Positions 26,344 through 33,460 of a stretch of DNA of 64,000 nt are shown piece after piece (the stretch's first letter is position 1; every line of letters begins with the position of its first letter). The stretch comes from GBS-DC sp037442365. Its GTDB lineage: Bacteria; Armatimonadota; Fimbriimonadia; Fimbriimonadales; GBS-DC. Both the position numbers and the translations under genes were made by a program. The stretch spans positions 1 through 64,000 of the forward strand of contig JBBIQK010000006.1 of NCBI GenBank assembly GCA_037442365.1, read 5' to 3'. Under the pieces are notes generated by a model. That model saw only the letters and a program-made list of their open reading frames with translations, was not told the origin of the DNA and ran no database searches.

Positions 26344-26817
26344 CTACTCCGAACCAGCAAACCGTTCCAGAAACTGCGCACGCTGCTGGGGGATGTTGTA
26401 GGGCGTCTGGGGCGCGGCGCAAGCAGGCGCGGTGCAGTTATATGCCAGCACCAGCGAGTTCACCCGCGCCATCACGCCCTCGATGCCTGCCCATGTGCGA
26501 GTCTGCCACTCCGCAAAGCGCTCCACGCCCAGAGTCGACGCGCCGGGATACTCCAGCTCCGCAATCCGCCAAAGCCGCTCGCACTCCGTGCGCAGGCGTT
26601 CAATCTCGCGGGCGCGCTCCATCCAGTCGGGCAGCACCCCCGCGCTCTTGAGCAGGCGTATCGCGGGGCGCATCTCCGGCGGGACGAACCACTCCTCGTC
26701 CAGCGGCAGGGGCTTGCCTGTGCCCGGCAGGTTATCGAACTTGCCCTCCTGCATCGCCTCTTCGATTTTGCGCTCGGCGATGAGTTCAATCACCCGCTGG
26801 ATGTCGGGGATGTGCAT
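26344..26817 (-). CDS. DUF1992 (DnaJ-homologue, YhdN-like) family protein
   Basis: A 157-residue protein. The segment ERKIEEAMQEGKFDNLPGTGKPLPL is the DUF1992 signature, followed by the conserved RLLKSAGVLPDWMERAREIERLR pattern (split here for length: RLLKSAGVLPDWM). Function in bacteria is unclear; the domain also occurs in DnaJ-like proteins. The start ATG 26817 lies 12 nt after the nuoE stop, so the two are probably cotranscribed. Confidence 0.85.
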   Translation of the reverse strand: MHIPDIQRVIELIAERKIEEAMQEGKFDNLPGTGKPLPLDEEWFVPPEMRPAIRLLKSAGVLPDWMERAREIERLRTECERLWRIAELEYPGASTLGVERFAEWQTRTWAGIEGVMARVNSLVLAYNCTAPACAAPQTPYNIPQQRAQFLERFAGSE

Positions 26818-26829
26818 GGCGCACCCCCA

Positions 26830-27453
26830 TCAGCCGTTTTGAATCGCTTCGCGCTCCGCCTCGCTGAGATGGAGCTGCACTTCGGCGTCTGCCAGTTGCA
26901 CGACGGTGTGTTCCTCGCGCTGGCGCAGTTCCTCAAGAAGCGCGTCGATTTTTTCGGGGGTGAGCCGTCGGCAGTAGATGTCGCCCACCTGCATCACGGG
27001 CGCGTCGCCGCAGTTGTTAAGGCACTCCACCTCCGTGAGCGTGAACAGCCCGTCGGGCGTCGTCTCGCCCAGCTGAACGCCCAGCTTCTGCTGCAGGTAC
27101 TCCAGAATGCGATAGCCGCCGCAGAGCATACAGCTCAGGTTCGTGCAGACCTCCAGCATGTATTTGCCGACAGGCGTCTTGTTATACATCGTGTAGAAGG
27201 TGGCGACGCCTTCCACTTCGGCATAGGAGCGTCCCAGCCGATAGGCGACTTCAGCAATCGCTTCGGGGGTCAGATGACCGCCGTATTCGCGCTGGGCAAT
27301 CCAGAGCGCGGGGAGCATCGCCGACTTGCGGTCGGGGTAGTGCGTCAGCAGTGCGTCCAGCTCCTTGACGGCGCGCTCCGAGAAACGCAGTTGCAGCTCT
27401 TCGGGCAAGGGCGGCTTGGGCCGCTCGGTGATACGGATGATCGGCTCCTGCAT
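26830..27453 (-). CDS. nuoE: NADH-quinone oxidoreductase subunit E (24-kDa, [2Fe-2S] thioredoxin-like)
   Basis: A 207-residue protein. The helical start (LDALLTHYPDRKSAMLPALW) and the thioredoxin-like [2Fe-2S] domain fit NuoE. Cluster ligands are the Cys of CTNLSC and of ECLNNCG. NuoE works with NuoF and NuoG in the NADH input module of complex I, or in related NAD-reducing hydrogenases or formate dehydrogenases. No nuoF, nuoG or other subunit is adjacent, so this is an isolated copy. The C-terminal ~25 residues (VQLADAEVQLHLSEAEREA) extend past the usual end. GGTATAAT lies 9 nt before the ATG. Confidence 0.92.
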   Translation of the reverse strand: MQEPIIRITERPKPPLPEELQLRFSERAVKELDALLTHYPDRKSAMLPALWIAQREYGGHLTPEAIAEVAYRLGRSYAEVEGVATFYTMYNKTPVGKYMLEVCTNLSCMLCGGYRILEYLQQKLGVQLGETTPDGLFTLTEVECLNNCGDAPVMQVGDIYCRRLTPEKIDALLEELRQREEHTVVQLADAEVQLHLSEAEREAIQNG

Positions 27454-27462
27454 GGCGGGGGA

Positions 27463-27470
27463 ATTATACC
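27463..27470 (-). promoter_or_regulatory. -10 box of nuoE, leaderless type
   Basis: On the minus strand GGTATAAT ends 9 nt before the nuoE ATG; the intervening bases are C-rich with no Shine-Dalgarno. Confidence 0.6.
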
Positions 27471-27483
27471 AGCGTCTGGGGTG

Positions 27484-28155
27484 CTACCCCGCGACGGTCG
27501 CCCGTGCAGGGTCCGACCACGCGCCCCGTGCGCCGCGCGGCGTCTCCCACGCCCCGCGATACCAGATGTCCTGACCCACCCACTCGCTCGGCAGGTCCCA
27601 GATGTACGGCGAGGCGGTGTCCGTCGCAAGGAACTGCATCTGCTCAATCGGGGGCGGCGGCTCGCCCGGCGCCACCACCGCATACACCAGTCGTATCGCC
27701 CGCGCCCACGGCGGCTTGCCCCGACGCCCGCCCTGCGCGTCCGCCTGCCAGAACCGCACCACATGCCGCAACGGCTGCACCTCCACTTCCAGCGTCGGGA
27801 TTTCGAAGCCCGGCTCTATCGGCGTGCGCTGGCGGTCGCGCGGCGGCAGTCCCAGCGCAGCGGCTTGCGCGCCGGTGAAGGCGGGGTTCGCCCACAGCTG
27901 GCGCACGAGGTTGCGGAACTCGCTTTCCAGGTTGCGGCGGGCGGCGTCTTTGGCTTGTTTGGCTTGACGGTAGGCGGCTTCGGCGAGATCCAGACCGTTC
28001 AGCGTCGTGGTGAAGCTGCTCTTGAGCGTCTGCAGTGGGGCGTCCCAAGTGGCGGGCAGTCCCAGCGCGGTCTTGATGGGGCCGAGGTTTGCCAGAAACT
28101 GGGCGACTTGTGCCTCGAACTGGCGGTCAGGTTGCTTCACATAATCGCGTGGCAT
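27484..28155 (-). CDS. Hypothetical protein, helical N-terminus and C-terminal fibronectin-like part
   Basis: A 223-residue protein of no family I recognise. Residues ~10-105 are helical (FEAQVAQFLANLGPIKTALG, LDLAEAAYRQAKQAKDAARR). The rest (EVEVQPLRHVVRFW ... YIWDLPSEWVGQDIWYRGAW) has the strand and Trp/Tyr pattern of a fibronectin-III-like fold, ending WSDPARATVAG. There is no signal peptide. ATG 28155 with GGAGGG upstream is chosen; upstream in-frame sequence is the 21-bp tandem array read through and is not coding. Divergent from the PEP-CTERM gene. Confidence 0.65.
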   Translation of the reverse strand: MPRDYVKQPDRQFEAQVAQFLANLGPIKTALGLPATWDAPLQTLKSSFTTTLNGLDLAEAAYRQAKQAKDAARRNLESEFRNLVRQLWANPAFTGAQAAALGLPPRDRQRTPIEPGFEIPTLEVEVQPLRHVVRFWQADAQGGRRGKPPWARAIRLVYAVVAPGEPPPPIEQMQFLATDTASPYIWDLPSEWVGQDIWYRGAWETPRGARGAWSDPARATVAG

Positions 28156-28211
28156 CGTCGTTTCCCTCCGCGCGCTCAGTTCGCGCTTACGGCGGTGATT
28201 CCTGCCGCGAC

Positions 28212-28390
28212 GGGACTTCCCTTTCGAGCGGAGGGAGTTCCCTTTTGAGAAAAGGGAGTTCCCTTTCGAGCGGAGGGAGTTCCCTTTTGAGAAAAGGGAG
28301 TTCCCTTTCGAGCGGAGGGAGTTCCCTTTTGAGAAAAGGGAGTTCCCTTTCGAGCGGAGGGACTTCCCTTTCGACAAAAGGGAACTCTCC
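28212..28390. repeat. Tandem array of eight 21-bp units, alternating types
   Basis: Units start at 28212, 28233, 28254, 28275, 28296, 28317, 28338 and 28359. Each is a 10-bp core GGGA(G/C)TTCCC plus an 11-bp tail. Tails alternate strictly: TTTCGAGCGGA (type A) and TTTTGAGAAAA (type B), with the last unit TTTCGACAAAA. A partial ninth unit (GGGAACTC) follows. The core is an imperfect dyad and B tails make CCCTTTT-GAG-AAAAGGG palindromes with the next core. Units are otherwise nearly identical. The array fills the 373-nt gap between the divergent genes starting at 28155 and 28529. A related array is at 32459. Confidence 0.95.
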
Positions 28391-28470
28391 GCGCCTGCGG
28401 GGGCGGCGGATTTTCCCGAAATTTGCCCCCCTTTCGCCCCTGACCGCTGGACGCTGGGCGAAAGTTGGGT

Positions 28471-28476
28471 TATAAT
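28471..28476 (+). promoter_or_regulatory. -10 box of the PEP-CTERM/HAF gene
   Basis: TATAAT lies 52 nt before the ATG and about 80 nt after the 21-bp array. AAAGGAGG sits 7 nt before the start codon. Confidence 0.5.
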
Positions 28477-28528
28477 TACGGTAGCCTCGGCGCGGCAGAG
28501 CGCAGAGCAACGCAAAGGAGGTCAAACG

Positions 28529-29383
28529 ATGAAGCGGACATTCTTGAATCGGAGACACGCGCTGGTGAGCGCGATGGTTTTGTCGGTTGTAGCCACTGCG
28601 AGCTGGTCGCAGAGTCTCACCTGGCTCGGCACGCTCGGTGGTGGTGGGAGCGAGGCTTATGGCGTTTCGGCGAACGGCGCGGTGGTCGTGGGCGGGGCAT
28701 ACAACGCCAGCGGTCAGTGGCGCGCCTTTCGCTGGACACAAGCGGGCGGGATGGAAGACCTCGGCACGCTCGGTGGAAATCAGAGCGCGGCTTGGGGCGT
28801 TTCTGCGGACGGCGCGGTGGTCGTGGGCTATGCATTCGACGCCAGCGGTTCTTACAGCGCGTTTCGCTGGACGCAGGCAGGCGGGATGCAGAGCCTCGGC
28901 ACGCTTGGTGGAGATAGGAGTGCAGCTTGGGACGCTTCGGCGAACGGCGCAGTGGTTGTCGGCTGGGCACACAATGCCAACGATTTTCCGCGCGCCTTTC
29001 GCTGGACGCAGGCTGGGGGGATGCAAGACCTCGGCACGCTCGGTGGAAGTAGTAGCGTGGCTTGGGGCGTTTCTGCGGACGGCGCGGTGGTCGTGGGCAG
29101 GGCACGAAACGCCAGCGGTCAGGATCGCGCCTTTCGCTGGACGCAGAATGGCGGACTCGAAGACCTGAACGCTACCTACGCCAGCCTGCTCACAGGCGGC
29201 TCGGTGCTGTACGATGCGCGTGGTATCAGCCTCAATGGGCGGTACATCGTGGGGCAGGGCTACCACGCGGCGTCGGGGCGCAACGAGGCGTTCCTGCTGG
29301 ATACAGTGCCTGAACCCGCTTCGCTGATGGCGCTGGGCGCAGGTCTGGCAGGTCTACTGAGATTGCGCCGACGACGGGCGTAG
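28529..29383 (+). CDS. Exported HAF-repeat protein with PEP-CTERM anchor
   Basis: A 284-residue protein. The signal peptide ends near residue 30 (SVVATASWSQ). Residues ~32-215 hold four to five copies of the ~40-residue HAF repeat (DLGTLGG, GVSADGAVVVG, AFRWTQAGGM), a family of exported repeats of unknown function. The C-terminus is VPEPASLMALGAGLAGLL followed by RLRRRRA, a PEP-CTERM sorting signal processed by an exosortase/archaeosortase; no exosortase gene is in the window. AAAGGAGG and TATAAT lie upstream. The repeats are also similar at DNA level. Confidence 0.92.
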   Translation: MKRTFLNRRHALVSAMVLSVVATASWSQSLTWLGTLGGGGSEAYGVSANGAVVVGGAYNASGQWRAFRWTQAGGMEDLGTLGGNQSAAWGVSADGAVVVGYAFDASGSYSAFRWTQAGGMQSLGTLGGDRSAAWDASANGAVVVGWAHNANDFPRAFRWTQAGGMQDLGTLGGSSSVAWGVSADGAVVVGRARNASGQDRAFRWTQNGGLEDLNATYASLLTGGSVLYDARGISLNGRYIVGQGYHAASGRNEAFLLDTVPEPASLMALGAGLAGLLRLRRRRA

Positions 29384-29398
29384 CCTCCACCCCTTATG

Positions 29399-29429
29399 CC
29401 CCCTCTCCCGAAGGTTTGGGGAGAGGGGG
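29399..29429. terminator. CCCTCTCCC-family hairpin after the PEP-CTERM gene
   Basis: CCCCCTCTCCC pairs with GGGAGAGGGGG across an 8-nt loop, 16 nt after the stop. There is a short T-containing stretch (TGTCTTTGT) beyond it. Confidence 0.6.
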
Positions 29430-29542
29430 ATGTCTTTGTAGGGGCTGGGGATGAGGGCTAAGGGGAAAGCCAGAATCGCGCCAGAGTTTGCCCTTGCTCC
29501 CTCGAACGGCGACGCCGCGCGTGTTTCTGAACCCCGCCATCA

Positions 29543-29550
29543 GGTATACT
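29543..29550 (+). promoter_or_regulatory. -10 box of the sdhC-sdhA operon
   Basis: GGTATACT lies 21 nt before the sdhC ATG. The short leader contains CGGAGG about 9 nt before the ATG, part of a small CTCC-CCTTC-GGAG stem. Confidence 0.5.
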
Positions 29551-29571
29551 CCCCTTCGGAGGCGTATCGCT

Positions 29572-30258
29572 ATGAGCGTTCAAACTATCGGCTGGCGAGA
29601 GAAGCTCAAGGGGGATAACTACTTCCTCCACAAGCTGCACTCGCTTACGGGCATCTTCCCCGTCGGCTACTATCTCGTACAGCACCTGTTTCTCAACTCG
29701 ATGGCGGCGATTGACCCCAAATACTTCAACGCGGTGGTCTACTTCTTCAACGCCATCATGCCGAAACCGGTGCTGTGGGCGATGGAGCTGTTTTTCATCA
29801 TCCTGCCCCTGCTGTTCCACGCGCTGTACGGCTTCGTGATTACCTATCACGGCAAGGCAAACATCTTCAAGTACCGCTTCCGTGAGAATCTGGGCTACAC
29901 GCTCCAGCGCGTGTCGGGCGTGGTGATTTTCCTCTTTCTGCTGTTCCATGTCTACTCCACAACGGTCAGCCACAAACTCTACGGCAAGGACATCTCCTAC
30001 GCGGGCATGCAAGCGCACTTCCAGAACCCGTGGGTGGTCGCGCTGTATGTGATTGGGATTACCGCCAGCTCGTACCACCTGTTCAACGGGGTCTGGAACT
30101 TCGCGATTCGCTGGGGGCTGGCGATTAGCGACCGCGCCCAGCGCAATGTCTACAAGTTCTGCATGGTCGGGTTTGTGTTGTTGACCGTTCTGGGGATTAC
30201 GGCGTTGGCGGGCTTCTTTATGCACGAAGCGCCGCCGAACCCCTTGGCCAATCATTAG
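29572..30258 (+). CDS. sdhC: Succinate dehydrogenase cytochrome b subunit (Bacillus type)
   Basis: A 228-residue protein with five hydrophobic segments and His residues placed for two b haems: HKLHSLTG, YYLVQHLF, LLFHALYG, LLFHVYS and SSYHLFNG. This matches the single-chain cytochrome b558 of Bacillus/Wolinella-type succinate dehydrogenases and fumarate reductases. Upstream in-frame codons are rejected because the conserved N-terminus begins at MSVQTIGWREKLKG and GGAGG precedes it. sdhA follows after 11 nt. The complex links the TCA cycle to the quinone pool. Confidence 0.93.
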   Translation: MSVQTIGWREKLKGDNYFLHKLHSLTGIFPVGYYLVQHLFLNSMAAIDPKYFNAVVYFFNAIMPKPVLWAMELFFIILPLLFHALYGFVITYHGKANIFKYRFRENLGYTLQRVSGVVIFLFLLFHVYSTTVSHKLYGKDISYAGMQAHFQNPWVVALYVIGITASSYHLFNGVWNFAIRWGLAISDRAQRNVYKFCMVGFVLLTVLGITALAGFFMHEAPPNPLANH

Positions 30259-30269
30259 GAGGCGCACTG

Positions 30270-32141
30270 ATGGCAAAGCGACAGGTAGCCGTTGTTGGCG
30301 GCGGTTTAGGCGGTCTGATGACCGTGATGAAGCTCGCAGAGGCGGGCGTGCATGTGGATCTGTTTTCGCTGGTACCCGTGAAGCGGTCGCACTCGGTGTG
30401 CGCGCAGGGGGGCATCAACGGCGCAGTGAACACCAAAGGCGAGGGCGACTCGCCATGGATTCACTTCGACGACACCATCTACGGGGGCGACTTTCTGGCG
30501 AACCAGCCGCCTGTGTTGCGCATGGCGGAGCGCGCCCCCGCGATTATCTACCTGCTGGATCGCATGGGCGTGCCCTTCAATCGCACTCCCGAAGGCCTGA
30601 TCGACTTCCGACGCTTCGGCGGCACGCGCCACCACCGCACGGCGTTCTCCGGCTCGACGACGGGACAGCAGCTGCTGTACGCGCTCGACGAGCAGGTGCG
30701 CCGCTGGGAGGTCGAAGGGCGCGTGACCAAGTACGAAGGCTGGGAGTTTCTGGGGCTGATTCTGGACGAGAACGGCGTGTGTCGCGGGCTGGTCGCGCAG
30801 GACCTGCGCTCGATGGAGATCCGCGCCTTCTGCGAGGAGGCGGTCGTGATTGCCACAGGCGGACCCGGCATGATTTTCAAGAACACCACCAACTCCATCA
30901 TCTGCACGGGCAGCGCGGCGAGCATCTGCTACCAGCAGGGCGCGTACTACGCCAACGGCGAGTTCATCCAGATTCACCCGACCGCCATTCCTGGTGAGGA
31001 CAAGTGCCGCCTGATTTCTGAGGCGGTGCGCGGCGAGGGCGGGCGCGTCTGGGTTCCCAAAGACCCCCACGACAAACGCCGCCCGCGCGACATCCCCGAA
31101 AGCGAGCGCTGGTACTTCCTTGAGGAGAAATATCCCGCCTATGGCAACCTCGTGCCGCGCGACATCGCCACACGCGAAATCTTCGATGTGTGCGTCAACC
31201 AGCGGCGCGGCATCCAGGGCAAAAACCAGGTCTACCTCGACATCACCCACCTGCCCCGCCAGCAAGTCGAGAAGAAGCTGCTGGGCATCCTCGAAGTCTA
31301 CATCAAGTTCGTCGGCGAAGACCCGCGCGAGACGCCGATGCGCATCTACCCTGCCCAGCACTACTCGATGGGCGGGCTATGGGTCGACTACGCGGTGAAC
31401 GGCGACGGCGTGATGGAGCCTGTCCATCCGCGCAACCAGATGACCAACATCTCCGGGCTGTACGCCGTCGGCGAGGTCGACTACCAGTATCACGGCGCGA
31501 ACCGACTGGGCGCGAACTCGCTGCTGAGCTGTATCTTCGCGGGCGAGGCGGCGGGTCCCGCGATTGTCGAGTACCTCAAGTCGCTGGAGACCTCCGCGTT
31601 CGACCTGCCCAGCACGCTCTACGAACAGGAGCAGCGCAAGCATCAGGCGCAGTTCGAGGAGATTAGCAAGCGCAGCGGCAGCGAGAACCCCTACCGCCTC
31701 GCCGACGAGATGCGCGTGCTGATGGATGAGAATGTGACCGTCGTGCGCGAGAACGCCCGCCTTGCCCGCACGCTGGAGCAGCTGAAGGCGTTGCGCGAGC
31801 GCGTGCGGAATGTCAACATCGCCGACCACGCGGGCTGGACGAACCAGGTCATCCCCTTCGTGCGCACGCTGCAGCACCAGCTGGAGCTGGCAATCGGCAT
31901 CACGGCGTGCGCACTGGATCGCAACGAGAGCCGCGGGGCGCACTACAAGCCTGAGTTCCCCCAGCGCGACGACGAGCGCTACCTCAAGACCACGATGGCG
32001 CGCTGGACGCCCGACGGTCCCGAAATCCGCTACGACCCTGTCGATGTGTCGCTGATTAAGCCGCGCCCGCGCCGCTACGACACGCCCAAAACCGAAACGA
32101 AGACCGAGACCAAAGTCGCCGCGGGCGTCAAGGGGACATAG
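30270..32141 (+). CDS. sdhA: Succinate dehydrogenase/fumarate reductase flavoprotein subunit
   Basis: A 623-residue flavoprotein. The FAD-binding start is VAVVGGGLGGLMTVMKLAEA, the covalent-FAD His is in KRSHSVCAQGGING, and substrate-site residues lie in HPTAIPG and the YSMGGLWVD / GEVDYQYHGANRLGANSLLS regions. The residues before GGHT-like His are conserved for Bacillus-type SdhA. It lies 11 nt after sdhC. The iron-sulfur subunit gene sdhB, which normally follows, is not here; the next 395 nt hold repeats and then gnd. The C-terminal tail is Lys/Thr-rich (TKTETKTETKVAAG). Confidence 0.95.
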   Translation: MAKRQVAVVGGGLGGLMTVMKLAEAGVHVDLFSLVPVKRSHSVCAQGGINGAVNTKGEGDSPWIHFDDTIYGGDFLANQPPVLRMAERAPAIIYLLDRMGVPFNRTPEGLIDFRRFGGTRHHRTAFSGSTTGQQLLYALDEQVRRWEVEGRVTKYEGWEFLGLILDENGVCRGLVAQDLRSMEIRAFCEEAVVIATGGPGMIFKNTTNSIICTGSAASICYQQGAYYANGEFIQIHPTAIPGEDKCRLISEAVRGEGGRVWVPKDPHDKRRPRDIPESERWYFLEEKYPAYGNLVPRDIATREIFDVCVNQRRGIQGKNQVYLDITHLPRQQVEKKLLGILEVYIKFVGEDPRETPMRIYPAQHYSMGGLWVDYAVNGDGVMEPVHPRNQMTNISGLYAVGEVDYQYHGANRLGANSLLSCIFAGEAAGPAIVEYLKSLETSAFDLPSTLYEQEQRKHQAQFEEISKRSGSENPYRLADEMRVLMDENVTVVRENARLARTLEQLKALRERVRNVNIADHAGWTNQVIPFVRTLQHQLELAIGITACALDRNESRGAHYKPEFPQRDDERYLKTTMARWTPDGPEIRYDPVDVSLIKPRPRRYDTPKTETKTETKVAAGVKGT

Positions 32142-32223
32142 CCTGCCCCTGCGGGGTATGTTCTGGAAGCGTGCGCCGCTTGCGAGCGTATCCAGCGCTT
32201 GCAGCGGCGCGCTTCTATCTGGC

Positions 32224-32393
32224 GGGCTGAAGCCGTTCCTACTACACGAAGCCAGCCTGCGCGGGCTGTTGTCCTTTGCAGGGGTGCGTTTATGTAGGGG
32301 CGCACGGCCGTGCGCCCCTACACCCTGCCTGCGGGGTTGGGGGGCTGAGCTGACGCAGGTCGGCTTGGCTGGATAGGAACGGCTTTAGTCGTC
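32224..32393. repeat. Composite palindromic element, interrupted copy
   Basis: The left end GGCTGAAGCCGTTCCTAC and CACGAAGCCAGCCTGCGCGGGCT match the element at 57583. The right end GGAACGGCTTTAGTCGTC (32376-32393) matches with two changes. Between them sits unrelated sequence containing a perfect 30-bp palindrome (32293-32322). The element fills much of the 395-nt gap between sdhA and gnd. Confidence 0.7.
32293..32322. repeat. Perfect 30-bp palindrome
   Basis: TGTAGGGGCGCACGG is followed at once by its exact reverse complement. From memory, similar GTAGGGGC/GCCCCTAC palindromes are scattered in many bacterial genomes, usually between genes. Confidence 0.9.
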
Positions 32394-32458
32394 TCTCCTG
32401 CGTGCAGGGCGCGAAAAAACTACCCCTGTAAACCGCCCCACCCGCCCTCACGCCTCGA

Positions 32459-32521
32459 GGGAGTTCCCTCCGCTCGAAAGGTACTTCCCTTTCGATAAAA
32501 GGGAACTCCCTCCGCCTGAGA
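32459..32521. repeat. Three 21-bp units abutting the gnd -10 box
   Basis: Units start at 32459, 32480 and 32501. Cores are GGGAGTTCCC, GGTACTTCCC and GGGAACTCCC. Tails are TCCGCTCGAAA (the reverse complement of the type A tail at 28212), TTTCGATAAAA and TCCGCCTGAGA. The last unit ends exactly where GGTATACT begins, so the array covers the -35 region of gnd. Confidence 0.9.
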
Positions 32522-32529
32522 GGTATACT
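32522..32529 (+). promoter_or_regulatory. -10 box of gnd, leaderless type
   Basis: GGTATACT ends 7 nt before the gnd ATG. The 21-bp array lies immediately upstream, so no ordinary -35 box is present unless it is inside a repeat unit. Confidence 0.6.
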
Positions 32530-32536
32530 TCGCGCT

Positions 32537-33460
32537 ATGCAACTGGCGATTGTGGGTCTTGGACGGATGGGCGGCAATATGGCGCGACGGCTGGTCGCGC
32601 GCGGGCATCAGGTGGTGGGCTACTCGCGCACCCGCGCCACGGTGGACGAATACATTCCCTATGGCGTCGCGCCCGCCTACACACCGCAGGAGGTCGTGCA
32701 GCAGCTGACGCCGCCGCGCGTGGTGTGGTTCATGTACCCCGCGGGCGAGCCGACGGAAAGCGCGATTTTCGAGTTCGCGCCCCTGCTGCAGGCGGGCGAC
32801 CTGATTGTGAACGGCGCGAACAGCTTCTACAAAGACTCCATCCGCTACGCCGAGCGACTGCGCGCGTACGGGCTGCACTTTGCGGATGTGGGCGTGTCGG
32901 GCGGCGTGTGGGGGCTGGAGAACGGCTACGGGCTGATGGCGGGCGGCGACCCCGAAGTGATTGCGCGGATCGAGCCGATTCTGCGCGACCTCGCCCCCGC
33001 GCCCGACAAAGGCTGGGTGCATGTCGGACCCGTCGGCGCGGGACACTACGCCAAGATGATTCACAACGGCATCGAATACGCGATTATGCAAGCCTATGCA
33101 GAGGGGTTCGAGCTGCTGCGGCGCAAGGACGAGTTCGGGATTGACCTTGCGGCGGTGGCGGAGGCGTGGCGACACGGCACAGTGATCCGCAGCTGGCTGC
33201 TCGATTTGATTGCGGGCTTCCTGCAGGACGACCAGCGCCTCAGCGAGATTGCTCCCTATGTCGCCGATTCGGGCGAGGGTCGCTGGACGGCGCACGAGGC
33301 GATTGATCTGGGCGCGCCCGCGCCGCTGATTACCCTCGCGCTGCACGAGCGGTTCCGCAGCCAGGACACGGAGGGCTTCCAATACCGTTTCCTCGCGCAG
33401 CTGCGCAACGCCTTCGGCGGGCACGCGGTACAAAAAGTGGAGCATGACAACCAGCCGTGA
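32537..33460 (+). CDS. gnd: 6-phosphogluconate dehydrogenase, decarboxylating (short NAD type)
   Basis: A 307-residue protein, the size of the short GndA/YqeC-type enzymes rather than the ~470-residue form. The nucleotide loop is GLGRMGGNMARRL, substrate residues are in VGVSGGVWGLENGYGLMAGG, and the catalytic Lys is in GHYAKMIHNGIEYA. It makes ribulose 5-phosphate in the pentose phosphate pathway. zwf lies 1 kb downstream, so both oxidative steps are grouped, with a nuclease-like gene between them that starts inside the last 17 nt of gnd. Its promoter abuts a 21-bp repeat array. Confidence 0.93.
   Translation: MQLAIVGLGRMGGNMARRLVARGHQVVGYSRTRATVDEYIPYGVAPAYTPQEVVQQLTPPRVVWFMYPAGEPTESAIFEFAPLLQAGDLIVNGANSFYKDSIRYAERLRAYGLHFADVGVSGGVWGLENGYGLMAGGDPEVIARIEPILRDLAPAPDKGWVHVGPVGAGHYAKMIHNGIEYAIMQAYAEGFELLRRKDEFGIDLAAVAEAWRHGTVIRSWLLDLIAGFLQDDQRLSEIAPYVADSGEGRWTAHEAIDLGAPAPLITLALHERFRSQDTEGFQYRFLAQLRNAFGGHAVQKVEHDNQP

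Noticed and set aside
28212..28379. CRISPR array
   Set aside because: Units are contiguous with no variable spacers of constant length and no cas genes are present.
28089..28475. Frame encoding a Gly/Ser-rich repeat over the 21-bp array
   Set aside because: The repeat protein is only the translation of the tandem array; no start site or domain supports it.
30306..31361. 351-codon minus frame inside sdhA
   Set aside because: Shadow of sdhA; no motif.
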